Assembly: GCA_015488115.1 (NCBI GenBank)
Contig: WFOK01000012.1
Location: 1-64,000 of the forward strand
Direction: 5' to 3'
Origin: Mariprofundaceae bacterium
Lineage (GTDB): Bacteria; Pseudomonadota; Zetaproteobacteria; Mariprofundales; Mariprofundaceae
Length of the DNA stretch: 64,000 nt
Position numbers and translations under genes: made by a program. This document shows positions 18,121-27,703 of this stretch, one piece after another. The first letter of the stretch is position 1. The number at the start of each line of letters is the position of its first letter. Under the pieces are notes generated by a model. The model searched no databases and was not told the DNA's origin. It worked only from the letters and a program-made list of their open reading frames with translations.

Positions 18121-18986
18121 CCCCGCAGGAATACTGTCTTCAGAAAACGCGCGGCTCGGGCTCATCCTTCTATTATGCCTTCATTTTCCTGCCCGAAGAC
18201 AAGCGGCGCGCCATCATGGCTCTGTATGCCTTCTGCCGGGAGGTCGATGACATCGCCGATTCGATCCAGGACCGACAGGTAGCCATGGCCAAGCTCGGCT
18301 TCTGGCAGGAGGAGATCCAGCGCAGCTTTGCCGGCCAGCCCCAGCACCCCGTCGGCAAGGAGCTGCGCTGGGCCTCGGAACGGTATGCCCTCGACGAGGA
18401 ACTGTTTTATGAAATCCTCGATGGCATGCTCATGGACATCAACCGGCAGCCTGTGCTCAAGCAGACCGACCTGTCCCTGTATTGCTATCGCGTGGCCGGC
18501 GCCGTGGGCCTTCTGTCCATCGAGATCTTCGGCTATCGCAACCGGCAGGCGCGCACATACGCAACCCAACTGGGCGAGGCCCTGCAGCTGACCAACATCC
18601 TGCGGGACCTCGGCGAGGACGCCCGACTCGGACGCATCTACCTTCCACAGGAGGACCGCCTCCGGTTTGACGTACGCGACCAGGATTTCAAGGCCCCGCA
18701 AGCGGGCGAGGCCCTCAAGCAATTGATCCGCTATTACGCCGACCGGGCCGAGCGGCAATACGTCAGCGCCCTCGAAATGCTCCCCGCAGAGGACCGCGTT
18801 TCCCTGCGCCCATCACTGCTGATGGCCGCCATCTACCATGCCCAGCTCAGGCGCATCCGCAAACAGGGTTATGACACGCTGGCACGTCCGGCCCACATCT
18901 CCCCCATGCGCAAGCTGGGTATCGCGATACTTCTCTGGCACCGGGAATCGCGCGCCATCCAACGCGGCATCCCACCCAGACTGTAG
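18117..18986 (+). CDS. hpnD: Presqualene diphosphate synthase HpnD
   Basis: HpnD joins two farnesyl diphosphates to presqualene diphosphate. The 289-residue protein has SSFYYAFIFLP near the N-terminus, the first metal motif CREVDDIAD, the YCYRVAGAVGLLSIEIFGY segment, and the second motif NILRDLGEDARLGRIYLP. It starts at ATG 18117 in an ATGA overlap with hpnC, and hpnE follows three bases after its stop. It is the best conserved member of this cluster. Confidence 0.93.
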   Translation: MTPQEYCLQKTRGSGSSFYYAFIFLPEDKRRAIMALYAFCREVDDIADSIQDRQVAMAKLGFWQEEIQRSFAGQPQHPVGKELRWASERYALDEELFYEILDGMLMDINRQPVLKQTDLSLYCYRVAGAVGLLSIEIFGYRNRQARTYATQLGEALQLTNILRDLGEDARLGRIYLPQEDRLRFDVRDQDFKAPQAGEALKQLIRYYADRAERQYVSALEMLPAEDRVSLRPSLLMAAIYHAQLRRIRKQGYDTLARPAHISPMRKLGIAILLWHRESRAIQRGIPPRL

Positions 18987-18989
18987 TAC

Positions 18990-20219
18990 ATGCCCCGCAT
19001 CGCCGTCATAGGAGGCGGACTTGCGGGCCTGTGCTGCGCCATTGAGCTCGCCCGTCGATGCATGGATGTCGATCTGTTCGAGGCCGCTCCGGAGCTTGGC
19101 GGACGCACGCGCTCGATGTTCGATCCCGTCACCGGTACATGGTTTGACAATGGTCCGCATCTTCTGATCGGGGCCTATCGCGCCACGCGCAACTGGCTTG
19201 ATGCCTGCGGGCTTGCGTCCCACATCCACTGGCAATCGGCGCTACGGCTTCCCCTGTGGGATGCCCGGCGCGGCCATTTCGAGCTCGCGCCCCGACCCAG
19301 CCTCCCCCTATGGATCTCCCTGCCGGCAGCGCTTGCGCGCCTGCAGGGGCATGACTGGCGGGAGCTGCCGGCACTTGCGCGCCTGCTGATCCATCGTCCA
19401 CGCCCTGGAGAAGCCGTGGATTCGTGGCTGAAACGCATGCGCACCCCCGATGCCCTGGCCCGCGACTTGCTGACTCCATTGTGTCTCGGCGCCATGAATG
19501 AGCCCCCTGCCACAGCAGACGCCAGTAGTTTTGCAAACGTGCTTCGCTTGAGCTTCGCCAGTCACAACCATGCTCGCCTGGGATGGTTTCGCGCCCCCCT
19601 GACGCAGGCCCTGATCAAGCCACTGGCCTCCCTGGCCCATAACCTGGGCGTGCGCGTTCACCTGCGCACGCGCATCACGCACATCGAAGGCCAGCTTGGC
19701 CACATGACCCTGGTCGACCGACATGGCAGGCAATGGCGGGCCGAGCTCGTCGTGCGCACAAACCCAGACACCAGCGGAGAGAGCCGCCCGATCACCAGCA
19801 TCCACCTGTGGTTCGAGCAAGACATTCGCCTGCCAGAACCCGTCATTGGCGGCCTGGACACCACCGGACACTGGTTCTTCGACACATCACGGCAGACGGG
19901 GGGAAGGGAAGGGCTTGTCCATCTTGCCGCCGTCATCAGCGCTAGCGCGCCGGAACAGAAGGAGATCCTCGTGCAGCGGATCTGCAACGAGATCGGAGCC
20001 ATGCTCGACATCCCCTCCCCAACACCGGCCCATTGCCGGGTGATCTGCGAGCGCAGGGCCACCCAACTTGTGCGCTCACGCCACGGCACAACATGCCATA
20101 GCGGCGTCATTCCGGCCGGGGAGGCGCCTGTTCCCGGCGGAATCCCGGCAACCATCGAACTGGCCGTGCAAAGGGGCATCGGAGCCGCCCGGCGGGTGCG
20201 CATGCTACTGCATGCATGA
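18990..20219 (+). CDS. hpnE: Hydroxysqualene dehydroxylase HpnE
   Basis: HpnE reduces hydroxysqualene to squalene using FAD. The 409-residue flavoprotein starts with the dinucleotide motif VIGGGLAGLCCAIELA, then the E-APELGGRTRS segment typical of phytoene-desaturase-like amine oxidases, and FDNGPHLLIGAY. The C-terminal part carries HSGVIPAGEAPVPGGIPATIELAVQRG, here described by its key pieces: an aspartate-free variant of the usual GDW/ATxPAT-like FAD-closing motif (about residues 370-395). Weak C-terminal conservation is common in HpnE. No squalene-hopene cyclase is seen in the window. Confidence 0.85.
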   Translation: MPRIAVIGGGLAGLCCAIELARRCMDVDLFEAAPELGGRTRSMFDPVTGTWFDNGPHLLIGAYRATRNWLDACGLASHIHWQSALRLPLWDARRGHFELAPRPSLPLWISLPAALARLQGHDWRELPALARLLIHRPRPGEAVDSWLKRMRTPDALARDLLTPLCLGAMNEPPATADASSFANVLRLSFASHNHARLGWFRAPLTQALIKPLASLAHNLGVRVHLRTRITHIEGQLGHMTLVDRHGRQWRAELVVRTNPDTSGESRPITSIHLWFEQDIRLPEPVIGGLDTTGHWFFDTSRQTGGREGLVHLAAVISASAPEQKEILVQRICNEIGAMLDIPSPTPAHCRVICERRATQLVRSRHGTTCHSGVIPAGEAPVPGGIPATIELAVQRGIGAARRVRMLLHA

Positions 20220-20260
20220 GAGCGACTTGCAGTTCGCCATCGTGAGCCTACACTGAGGCC

Positions 20261-20908
20261 ATGAGCACCGAACTGCGACGTTATACCCTCGCGGACCGTT
20301 TCCTTCAGGAAATCGACCGAGCCCTGAACAACATCTTCTGCGAACAGCAGAGTTCGCGACCATACCCCGCCGAGGACAAGGATGAGGCGGAACTGACCGA
20401 AGAGGAAAAGCGACTGGCCAGCGGCCTGATGCGTGTGAACCATGCCGGTGAAATGGCCGCGCAGGCGCTGTACCAGGGCCAAAGCCTGACCGCAAGAGAC
20501 CCCGCACTGGCCGAACGGCTCATGCAAGCCTCGATCGAGGAGGCGGACCATCTGAACTGGTGCCGCCGGCGCCTGAGTGAGCTGGGCGCCAGGCCATCAT
20601 TGCTCGATCCGTTCTGGTACGCCGGATCGCTGGCCATCGGCATGACCGCAGGCATGGCCGGAGACCGCTGGAACCTCGGCTTTCTGGCGGAAACGGAAAA
20701 ACAGGTGGTCCGACATCTTGAAAGTCATCTGCGGCGACTGCCAGCGGCCGACATGCGCAGCCGGGCCATCGTCGAACAGATGAAAATCGACGAGCAGGGA
20801 CATGCCGATCTGGCCGAGGAACTGGGAGCAGCCAGGCTGCCCTCACCGGTTCGGCGCCTGATGCGCTTAACGGCCAAGATCATGACCACGCTGGCCGAGC
20901 GCATCTGA
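20261..20908 (+). CDS. coq7: Ubiquinone hydroxylase Coq7 (demethoxyubiquinone monooxygenase)
   Basis: Coq7 performs the last ring hydroxylation of ubiquinone synthesis using a ferritin-like diiron centre. The 215-residue protein has the ligands in MRVNHAGEMAAQALY (Glu and His), EEADHLNWC, ETEKQVVRHLESH and MKIDEQGHADLAEE. It implies aerobic ubiquinone metabolism, replacing UbiF. It stands 41 bases after hpnE on the same strand, and a 109-base gap separates it from yebC. Confidence 0.93.
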   Translation: MSTELRRYTLADRFLQEIDRALNNIFCEQQSSRPYPAEDKDEAELTEEEKRLASGLMRVNHAGEMAAQALYQGQSLTARDPALAERLMQASIEEADHLNWCRRRLSELGARPSLLDPFWYAGSLAIGMTAGMAGDRWNLGFLAETEKQVVRHLESHLRRLPAADMRSRAIVEQMKIDEQGHADLAEELGAARLPSPVRRLMRLTAKIMTTLAERI

Positions 20909-21017
20909 CCAGCACCGTCATGACGCAGCGCGCCGCACATGCTAGCATTGCGGCCCTGATCCGTTTTCTGATCATCTGATACCTGAATCGCGTCATTCAC
21001 AGGAGAGTCAAGGAAAT

Positions 21018-21773
21018 ATGGCGGGACATAACAAATGGTCCAGTATCAAACACAAGAAGGCCGCCCAGGATGCCAAGCGGGGCAAGATTTTCACGCGCTA
21101 CATCCGTGAAATAACCGTTGCAGCCCGCATGGGCGGCGGGGATCCGGAAGCCAACCCCCGTCTGCGCGCAGCCATTGCCGCGGCCAAGAGCGTCAACATG
21201 CCCAAGGACAACATCGAACGCGCGATAGCGCGGGGAACGGGTGGCGGCGACGCGGCGAACATCGAGGAGGTCCGCTACGAAGGTTACGGCCAGGGAGGCG
21301 TGGCCATCATTGTCGACTGCATGACGGATAACCGGAACCGCACCGTCTCGGAGGTGCGCACAGCCTTCAACAAGGGGGGCGGCAGCCTTGGTGAATCGGG
21401 ATGCGTCAGTTGGATGTTTCATCAGAAGGGTCAGTTCGTCTTCGATCGCGAAAAGCATGCCGAGGAAGAGATCATGGAAGTTGCCCTGGAGGCCGGAGCC
21501 GAGGATGTTGAGGACAGGCCCGAGGAAGGCTGCATCACGGTTACCTGCGACCCGGCATCATTCGGGGAGCTGGAAAAGGCCTTCGAAGAGGCCGGCATGC
21601 AGCCCCAGGTTGCCGAGATCACCTGGATTCCGGAAACGACCGTCACTGTTGAAGGAGAAAACGCGGAGAAGCTGCTCAAGCTCATCGACAGGCTTGAAGA
21701 CCTGGATGATGTCCAGAATGTTTATGCTAATTACGACATTCCCGAACATGAGCTTGAACGCATCACGGCCTGA
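21018..21773 (+). CDS. yebC: YebC/TACO1 family protein
   Basis: The 251-residue protein has the invariant N-terminus [22 protein letters not shown] and the [12 protein letters not shown] segment. YebC-family proteins are DNA-binding regulators in older work and, more recently, translation factors that help ribosomes through polyproline stretches. The ribosome site is AAGGAAAT. The stop overlaps the ruvC start (TGATG), and the gene heads the yebC-ruvC-ruvA-ruvB arrangement common in proteobacteria. Confidence 0.95.
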   Translation: MAGHNKWSSIKHKKAAQDAKRGKIFTRYIREITVAARMGGGDPEANPRLRAAIAAAKSVNMPKDNIERAIARGTGGGDAANIEEVRYEGYGQGGVAIIVDCMTDNRNRTVSEVRTAFNKGGGSLGESGCVSWMFHQKGQFVFDREKHAEEEIMEVALEAGAEDVEDRPEEGCITVTCDPASFGELEKAFEEAGMQPQVAEITWIPETTVTVEGENAEKLLKLIDRLEDLDDVQNVYANYDIPEHELERITA

Positions 21774-22261
21774 TGCGCATCCTTGGCGTGGATCCGGGGT
21801 CGCAGAAAGCCGGCGTGGGCATCGTGGACGCCTGCGGAAATCGTCTCACACATGTGCATCACGAGGTCATCCGCAGCGGAAACGGCCCGTTTGATGAGCG
21901 CCTGCATGTCCTGTTCCGAAGATTGCGCGACATCATTGACAGATTCTTGCCCGACACTGCGGCCATCGAGGATGTCTTCGTGTCGCGCAATGCCCTGTCC
22001 TCCCTGAAGCTCGGCCAGGCCCGTGGCGCCCTGATCGCCTGCTGCCGCGATCGGGGGCTGCCGGTCGCGGCTTACCCTCCGACTAGGGTCAAGCAGGCCG
22101 TCGTGGGTATCGGACGCGCGGACAAGGTGCAGGTCCAGCACATGGTCAGGGTGCTGCTGCACCCTCCCGAGCCGCTTGCCGAGGATGCCGCCGATGCCCT
22201 TGCCGTCGCCATCTGCCATGCGCATCATATCCCCATGCAACAGGTGGGACATCGCACATGA
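21773..22261 (+). CDS. ruvC: Holliday junction resolvase RuvC
   Basis: RuvC cuts Holliday junctions brought by RuvAB. The 162-residue RNase-H-fold nuclease has the acidic residues in place: Asp7 in GVDPGSQ, Glu in AAIEDVF, and the C-terminal EDAADALAVA pair of Asps. The length is typical (about 160-175). It overlaps yebC by one base and ruvA by four, so translation of the three is coupled. Confidence 0.95.
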   Translation: MRILGVDPGSQKAGVGIVDACGNRLTHVHHEVIRSGNGPFDERLHVLFRRLRDIIDRFLPDTAAIEDVFVSRNALSSLKLGQARGALIACCRDRGLPVAAYPPTRVKQAVVGIGRADKVQVQHMVRVLLHPPEPLAEDAADALAVAICHAHHIPMQQVGHRT

Positions 22262-22821
22262 TTGGCTGGCTTTCGGGGACGGTCCGGGATATCGATCCGC
22301 AGGGGTTGATCGTCCTCGATTGCGCCGGTGTCGGCTACGAGATTCATGTCAGCCTGCAGACGCTTAGCCGCTTCCAGCGCGGTCAGAAGGCCGAGCTGTC
22401 CATCCATACCCATGTACGCGAAGACCAGATCACGCTGTTCGGCTTTCATTCAGCCCAAGAGCGCAGCCTGTTTCGCCGACTGAACACGGTCTCAGGCATC
22501 GGGGCCCGCATGGCCATGAACCTCATGTCCGGGCTCAGCATGGATGAGCTGCTGCGCGCCATCGAACAGGGCGATGTGGCGGCCATATCGCGAACCCCGG
22601 GCGTCGGCAAGAAAACGGCCCAGCGCCTGATTCTCGAGCTCCAGGGCAAGCTGATTGCCGAGGGTGCCCCCGAATCCACCGGCAGCCGCGAGCTCATGGA
22701 TGTCCGTTCGGCGCTGGTCAACCTTGGCTACAAACCCCAGCAGGTGGACAAGGTGCTGGAGCGGATCGATGCCGGAGACTTCGAATCCATGCTGCGCCAG
22801 GCGCTCAAGCGCCTGGCGTAA
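22258..22821 (+). CDS. ruvA: Holliday junction DNA helicase subunit RuvA
   Basis: RuvA binds the four-way junction and loads RuvB. The 187-residue protein has the N-terminal OB domain (MIGWLSGTV..I), helix-hairpin-helix motifs with LNTVSGIGARMAMNLMSGL and RTPGVGKKTAQRLILEL, and a C-terminal RuvB-contacting helix bundle (ALVNLGYKPQQVDKVL). It overlaps ruvC (ATGA), and ruvB follows 12 bases later. Confidence 0.95.
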   Translation: MIGWLSGTVRDIDPQGLIVLDCAGVGYEIHVSLQTLSRFQRGQKAELSIHTHVREDQITLFGFHSAQERSLFRRLNTVSGIGARMAMNLMSGLSMDELLRAIEQGDVAAISRTPGVGKKTAQRLILELQGKLIAEGAPESTGSRELMDVRSALVNLGYKPQQVDKVLERIDAGDFESMLRQALKRLA

Positions 22822-22833
22822 CCGGAGCCGGAC

Positions 22834-23856
22834 ATGCATGAAGACCGACTGATCAATCCCAGAGGTGGCCCGGATGACGCCTGGGACGCCGCCTTGCGTC
22901 CAAGCCGGCTCAGCGAATACATCGGCCAGCAAAAGATCCGGGACAATCTGTCGGTTTACATCCAGGCGGCCCGGGCCCGCGGTGAGAGCCTGGACCATGT
23001 GCTGCTGTTCGGTCCCCCCGGACTCGGCAAGACGACGCTGGCCAACATCATCGCCCAGGAAATGGGCGTCAACATCAAGAGCACCTCGGGACCGGTCATC
23101 GAGCGCCCTGGCGACCTGGCCGCCATGCTGACCAACATCGAGCCTGGCGATGTGTTGTTCATCGATGAGATCCACCGCCTGAGTCCGCAGGTGGAGGAGA
23201 TCCTCTATCCGGCCATGGAGGACTTCCAGCTCGATCTCGTCATCGGACAGGGTCCGGCAGCCCGCTCCATCAAGATGGACCTCCCCCGATTCACGCTGGT
23301 CGGGGCCACCACGCGGGCCGGCCTGCTCACCAACCCCTTGCGCGACCGCTTCGGCATCGTGGAACGGCTCGAATTCTACAGCCATGAGGAACTGGCGCAG
23401 ATCGTCAGCCGCTCCGCGCGCCTGCTGAATATCGACAGTGAACCGGCTGGCGCCCTGGAAATCGCACGCCGCTCACGAGGCACGCCGCGCATCGCCAACC
23501 GATTGCTGCGACGGGTTCGGGATTTCGCCGAAATCATGCACAACGGCGTCATCACGCCCGAAGTGGCTGACTTGGCCCTGCAACGCCTCGAGGTCGACGC
23601 CCTTGGACTGGATGCCCAGGACAGGCAGTTCCTCGCTGCCCTGATCGACAAGTTCGGCGGAGGGCCCGTCGGCATCGACACGCTGGCCGCCACCATCTCG
23701 GAAGAAAAGGACACCATCGAGGACGTCATCGAGCCTTACCTGATGCAGGAAGGCCTGATTGCCAGGACGCCCCGCGGGCGCATTGCAACCCCTCTGGCCT
23801 ACGCCCATCTGAACCGGGACCTGCCCGGCAGCGAACGACAGGAGAGCCTGCTATGA
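22834..23856 (+). CDS. ruvB: Holliday junction DNA helicase motor RuvB
   Basis: RuvB is the AAA+ ring motor that drives branch migration. The 340 residues carry Walker [10 protein letters not shown] (about 60-68), Walker B FIDEIHRL (about 109-116), sensor 1 GATTRAG, the arginine finger region NPLRDRFG, and a C-terminal winged helix ending [15 protein letters not shown]. The N-terminus [12 protein letters not shown]-type element reads [13 protein letters not shown]. It overlaps ybgC by four bases. Confidence 0.96.
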   Translation: MHEDRLINPRGGPDDAWDAALRPSRLSEYIGQQKIRDNLSVYIQAARARGESLDHVLLFGPPGLGKTTLANIIAQEMGVNIKSTSGPVIERPGDLAAMLTNIEPGDVLFIDEIHRLSPQVEEILYPAMEDFQLDLVIGQGPAARSIKMDLPRFTLVGATTRAGLLTNPLRDRFGIVERLEFYSHEELAQIVSRSARLLNIDSEPAGALEIARRSRGTPRIANRLLRRVRDFAEIMHNGVITPEVADLALQRLEVDALGLDAQDRQFLAALIDKFGGGPVGIDTLAATISEEKDTIEDVIEPYLMQEGLIARTPRGRIATPLAYAHLNRDLPGSERQESLL

Positions 23857-24287
23857 CCGGATTCATCCACACGCTGGACATACGCATCTATTACGAGGAC
23901 ACCGACCACGGCGGCGTCGTGTACTACGCCAATTACCTGAAATTCATGGAGCGGGCCCGCACCGAACTGCTGCGGACGGGAGGCTTCGAACAGGACCGCA
24001 TTGAAGACGAGCACGGCATCATGTTCGCCGTGACCGAGGCGCATCTGCGCTACCTGAGGCCCGCGCGCTTCAACGATCTGGTCCGCATCGAGACGCGCAT
24101 CGCGAAAGTCCGCGGTGCGCGCATCCTGTTTCACCAACAGGCCCTTCATCTGCCCGAGGAAAAACTGCTGGTGGACGCCCAAATCCATGTGGCAAGCATC
24201 AGCCGCGAAGGCAAGGTGCGCCGGCTTCCCGAGGAACTTCGCGCCTTCTTTCAGAAACATGCCGACATGAGCAAGGAGAGCACATGA
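23853..24287 (+). CDS. ybgC: Tol-Pal associated acyl-CoA thioesterase YbgC
   Basis: The 144-residue hot-dog-fold thioesterase has the signature [26 protein letters not shown], here noted for the catalytic Asp in EDTDHGG. It is the first gene of the Tol-Pal cluster in most proteobacteria and probably hydrolyses short-chain acyl-CoA or acyl-ACP. Overlaps of four bases with both ruvB and tolQ tie the ruv and tol genes into one run. Confidence 0.93.
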   Translation: MTGFIHTLDIRIYYEDTDHGGVVYYANYLKFMERARTELLRTGGFEQDRIEDEHGIMFAVTEAHLRYLRPARFNDLVRIETRIAKVRGARILFHQQALHLPEEKLLVDAQIHVASISREGKVRRLPEELRAFFQKHADMSKEST

Positions 24288-24973
24288 AGCAGGATCTTTC
24301 CGTCATCAATTTGATTCTCCATGCCGACATCGTCGTGCAGAGCGTACTGCTGCTATTGCTCCTGCTGTCCATCGGCTCGTGGGCCATCATCGTCGGCAAA
24401 TGGCGGTTTTACGGCCGCACGCGCAGGGAGACTGAAGCCTTCACCCAGATGTTCTGGGGCGGCTCGGATATGGACTCCATCCTGGCTGCCATTCCCCAGC
24501 AGTTTCCGAACAGCTCCCTGCCGAACATCTTTCAGGCCGGCTACCGGGAATTCATGCGTCAGCGGGCCGAAACGGCCGAGCAGACTGGCGGAAAAATCAC
24601 GGCAGGCGTCGGCCTGGAAGGCGTGCGGCGAGCCCTGGACGCTGCCTTCTCAAGGGAGCTGGAAAGGCTTTCCCGTCATCTGGCCTTTCTTGCCACGGTC
24701 GGCTCCACATCGCCGTTCATCGGCCTGTTCGGCACGGTCTGGGGTATCATGAACGCATTCCAGAACATCGGCCTGACCCACAACACCTCGCTGCCATCCG
24801 TTGCCCCCGGCATCGCCGAGGCCCTGGTCGCCACGGCCTTCGGTCTCGTGGCTGCCATTCCGGCCGTCATTGCCTACAACAAGTTCACGGCCGATCTCAA
24901 GCGCATGGCGGCAAACATGGAGCAGTTTTCCAGCGAGTTCCTGAACATCATAGCGCGCCATATCAAGCACTAG
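24284..24973 (+). CDS. tolQ: Tol-Pal inner-membrane proton channel subunit TolQ
   Basis: TolQ and TolR form the proton-driven motor that energises the Tol-Pal system in outer-membrane constriction at division. The 229-residue protein has three transmembrane helices: about 13-36, and a long pair from about 135 to 195 around STSPFIGLFGTVWGIMNAF and LVATAFGLVAAIPAVIAYN. It starts in an ATGA overlap with ybgC. Confidence 0.95.
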   Translation: MKQDLSVINLILHADIVVQSVLLLLLLLSIGSWAIIVGKWRFYGRTRRETEAFTQMFWGGSDMDSILAAIPQQFPNSSLPNIFQAGYREFMRQRAETAEQTGGKITAGVGLEGVRRALDAAFSRELERLSRHLAFLATVGSTSPFIGLFGTVWGIMNAFQNIGLTHNTSLPSVAPGIAEALVATAFGLVAAIPAVIAYNKFTADLKRMAANMEQFSSEFLNIIARHIKH

Positions 24974-24986
24974 GAGGCAAAGAAGG

Positions 24987-25406
24987 ATGTGGGCCGGAAG
25001 CAGCAAGTGGGACAAGGACACCGAGCCGATGGGGGAGATCAACGTCACGCCGCTGGTCGATGTCATGCTGGTCCTGCTGATCATCTTCATGGTCACGGCA
25101 CCGCTGCTGACTCAGGGCGTAAATGTGGACCTGCCGGACACCAAGGCGCCGCCGATGCAGCAGAACGTCGAGCCGCTCGTGATCACGATTCAGCGTGATG
25201 GCAGCATCTTTCTGCAAAAACATGCCATTGAGCTTGAGCAACTGCCTGAGCGGCTCAAGGCCATGCGGGAGCAGAAGCCCGAACTTCCCGTGTTCATTCG
25301 CGGCGATGCCAAAACGCCCTATGAAAACGTGGCCCGAGTCATGGGGCTGCTGGAATCCGCGGGTGTGCGCAAGGTGGGCCTGGTGACCGAACCGGCCAAC
25401 CGTTGA
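24987..25406 (+). CDS. tolR: Tol-Pal inner-membrane motor subunit TolR
   Basis: The 139-residue ExbD/TolR-family protein has a short cytosolic start, then GEINVTPLVDVMLVLLIIF with the proton-carrying Asp (residue 24) in its single transmembrane helix, and a periplasmic domain ending ARVMGLLESAGVRKVGLVTE. GGAGGCAAAGA precedes the ATG. It sits 13 bases after tolQ. Confidence 0.95.
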   Translation: MWAGSSKWDKDTEPMGEINVTPLVDVMLVLLIIFMVTAPLLTQGVNVDLPDTKAPPMQQNVEPLVITIQRDGSIFLQKHAIELEQLPERLKAMREQKPELPVFIRGDAKTPYENVARVMGLLESAGVRKVGLVTEPANR

Positions 25407-25427
25407 TTCGCCATCACGATCGGCACC

Positions 25428-26240
25428 ATGAAAAGAACGCGGACAGAGCATGATCCGGCCTCCCTGGCACCAGGCGACGTCGCCCTGGCCGTCGTGCTTC
25501 ATGTCGTCGTGGCAAGCATCCTGATCGCCCTGAACCTCTGGCATCCGCCTCGGAAGCCAGAGCCCCTTCAGCGCATCGAGGTCAGCATGATTTCGGCTGC
25601 GGACCTGGCCCGGATGCAGCAAGCCGCGCGCGCGCGGCCCAGGCCGACAAGGGCAAAAACGCCGACATCAAACCGGCCTGCCAAGCCCAAGCCGACGCCC
25701 GCCAGGCGGAAAAAAACCGCTCCCCTGCCCAGCCCGAAACCCAGGCCCGAGCGCAAGGCGAAAGCATCGCCAAGGCCCAGGCCCACCCCGAAGCCGCAAA
25801 AGACGAAACCTTCGCCGCCTGCGCCAAATCGCACGAAGAAAGTGAACAAGAAGGCGGAATCCTTTGATCCCTTTGCGCCCGTTGAATCCAAGAGCGATGT
25901 ACGCAAAAAACCGAAAACATCGCACCCGCAACTGGCCAGTCTGGTCAGCAAGCAACTTTCCAGGCAGGAATTCGAGCGCTATGTCGCCATGATGCAGGCG
26001 GCCGTGCAGCGGCAGTGGAAGGTGCCGGCCAACATGAAGGTCGAGCGGCACCCGCTCGTCGAGGTGCATCTGCGTCCGGATGGCAGCATTGAAAGTATCA
26101 GGATACTCGAATCCTCGGGCAACCCGGCCATGGACGACTCCCTGATCCTGGCCATCAGAAAGGCCGCCCCCTTCACCCTGCCCAAGGACCAGTTCGAGGC
26201 GTTCCGCGTGAACCGCATCCGTTTCCATCCGCTGGACTGA
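25428..26240 (+). CDS. tolA: TolA-like energy transducer with a Pro/Lys-rich linker
   Basis: The gene lies exactly where tolA is expected, between tolR and tolB. The 270-residue protein has one N-terminal transmembrane helix (about 20-38), a linker (about 64-150) and a C-terminal TonB/TolA domain (about 175-270) with LVEVHLRPDGSIESIRILESSGN and a final FRVNRIRFHPLD. In E. coli the middle domain is a long Ala/Lys helix; here it is short and rich in Pro, Lys and Arg, as in TonB (repeated PKP, PRP and PTP units). It therefore probably spans the periplasm as an extended polyproline-like rod. The function, coupling TolQR to TolB/Pal, is inferred from position and the C-terminal domain. Confidence 0.88.
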   Translation: MKRTRTEHDPASLAPGDVALAVVLHVVVASILIALNLWHPPRKPEPLQRIEVSMISAADLARMQQAARARPRPTRAKTPTSNRPAKPKPTPARRKKTAPLPSPKPRPERKAKASPRPRPTPKPQKTKPSPPAPNRTKKVNKKAESFDPFAPVESKSDVRKKPKTSHPQLASLVSKQLSRQEFERYVAMMQAAVQRQWKVPANMKVERHPLVEVHLRPDGSIESIRILESSGNPAMDDSLILAIRKAAPFTLPKDQFEAFRVNRIRFHPLD

Positions 26241-26321
26241 AGGGCGCTTAAAGGACGGTTCGACGGCATGCGTCCGGATGCCCCCTTGTACAAGGACGGA
26301 CAACAGGATAGAAACCCGGCC

Positions 26322-27596
26322 ATGCGTACTTGGTTGCTGTTCCTTGCTCTCCTCGTCCCCCTGACATCCCTGGCTGCGGAATTTGAAATCTATCAGTCTG
26401 ATTACAAGCCCCTGAAGCTGGCCGTGCTCACGGATGCCGGCGCTGACATCAAGGCCCAGCGGGCAAGCTTCGACAACATCGTCCGCAATGACTTGGCATC
26501 CAGTCAGTCCTTCGTCGCCATGAACCCGTTGAGCTTTCTTGCAGATGCGAAGCAGACATGGCAAGCCATCGACTATGGCGACTGGCGGATCATCGGCACG
26601 GACACCCTGGCGCTGTGCACGCTGAGACGGACCCATGAGGGCTGGGCCAGCCGCGTGCGGGTGTACAGCCCGTTCCAGGAAAAGCTGCTGGCCGAAACCG
26701 AAGTGACCAGCCTGCATCCAAGCCTTCGGCGACATGCTCACGCGGTGGCCGACTTCATCTACAAGGCCGTGCTGAACCTTCCCGGATATTTCAACAGCCA
26801 TCTGCTCTTCGTCCAGAAACACGGAAACCACGCCGACCTCGTATACATGGACCAGGACACGGCCAACCGCCAGACCGTGGGGCGGCGATTCACCCTGCTG
26901 CTGTCCCCCGACTGGTCTCCGGACGGGCATCAGGTTGCGCTGAACACCTACGTGGGCAACCATCCCCGACTCGAGTTCTTCGATCTGCAAACGGGTCGCC
27001 GCACGACCTTCGGCGACTTCCCGGGACTGAACAGTACGCCCGAATTCTCTCCCGATGGCCGTTTCGTGGCGGCCACACTCTCGCACACGGGGAACTCGGA
27101 GATCCACATCTACGACCTGAAGACAAAAACCTGGCGTCAATTCACCTTTCATCCGGGCATTGACACGACGCCAACCTGGTCGCCGGACGGGACGAAAATA
27201 GCATTCGTCAGCAATCGATCAGGACACCCGCAGATCTATATCAAGCCCGTATCGGGTGGCCAGGCCACGCTTGTGACCCGCACCGGGAATTACAACACAT
27301 CACCAGCCTGGTCGCCACAGGGCGACCGCATCGCGCTCGTGACCCTGAAGAACTGGAGTTATGCCATTGCCACGGTCCGCACGGACGGCAGCGACATCCG
27401 CTACCTTGCCACAGGAGACCGGGTTGAGTCACCGGCCTGGTCCCCAAATGGACAGATGATCATCTATTCGGCAGAGGAACATCACATCCGGCGGCTTTAC
27501 CGCATTCCGTCATGGGGCGGGAAGCCCGAAGCCATCACGCCGCCCAACATGGACGCCTCGGATCCCGCCTGGTCGCGCAACAATGTTTTCCCATGA
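26322..27596 (+). CDS. tolB: Tol-Pal periplasmic beta-propeller TolB
   Basis: TolB is the periplasmic partner of Pal and TolA. The 424-residue protein has a Sec signal (MRTWLLFLALLVPLTSLAA, cleavage after Ala19-20), an N-terminal alpha/beta domain, and a propeller whose blades repeat the WSPDG motif (DWSPDGHQVAL, FSPDGRFVAA, TWSPDGTKIAF, AWSPQGDRIAL, AWSPNGQMIIY). An in-frame start at 26268 would add 18 non-signal residues, so ATG 26322 was chosen. Confidence 0.95.
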   Translation: MRTWLLFLALLVPLTSLAAEFEIYQSDYKPLKLAVLTDAGADIKAQRASFDNIVRNDLASSQSFVAMNPLSFLADAKQTWQAIDYGDWRIIGTDTLALCTLRRTHEGWASRVRVYSPFQEKLLAETEVTSLHPSLRRHAHAVADFIYKAVLNLPGYFNSHLLFVQKHGNHADLVYMDQDTANRQTVGRRFTLLLSPDWSPDGHQVALNTYVGNHPRLEFFDLQTGRRTTFGDFPGLNSTPEFSPDGRFVAATLSHTGNSEIHIYDLKTKTWRQFTFHPGIDTTPTWSPDGTKIAFVSNRSGHPQIYIKPVSGGQATLVTRTGNYNTSPAWSPQGDRIALVTLKNWSYAIATVRTDGSDIRYLATGDRVESPAWSPNGQMIIYSAEEHHIRRLYRIPSWGGKPEAITPPNMDASDPAWSRNNVFP

Positions 27597-27625
27597 CTCA
27601 CCGATGCGATATGTGATGCAGATCA

Positions 27626-27654
27626 TTGCTTTTTTCGGCTGACAGGGCTAGCAA
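27626..27654 (+). promoter_or_regulatory. Candidate sigma-70 promoter for pal
   Basis: TTGCTT and TAGCAA are separated by 17 bases, about 50 bases before the pal start, in the only sizeable gap (107 bases) of the tol cluster. Pal is very abundant in other bacteria, which would fit a private promoter. Seen by eye only. Confidence 0.4.
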
Positions 27655-27703
27655 TTCGTGATGGTGGCGCTGGTGCGCAACTGAAGAATCTTGGGAGGAT
27701 CAA

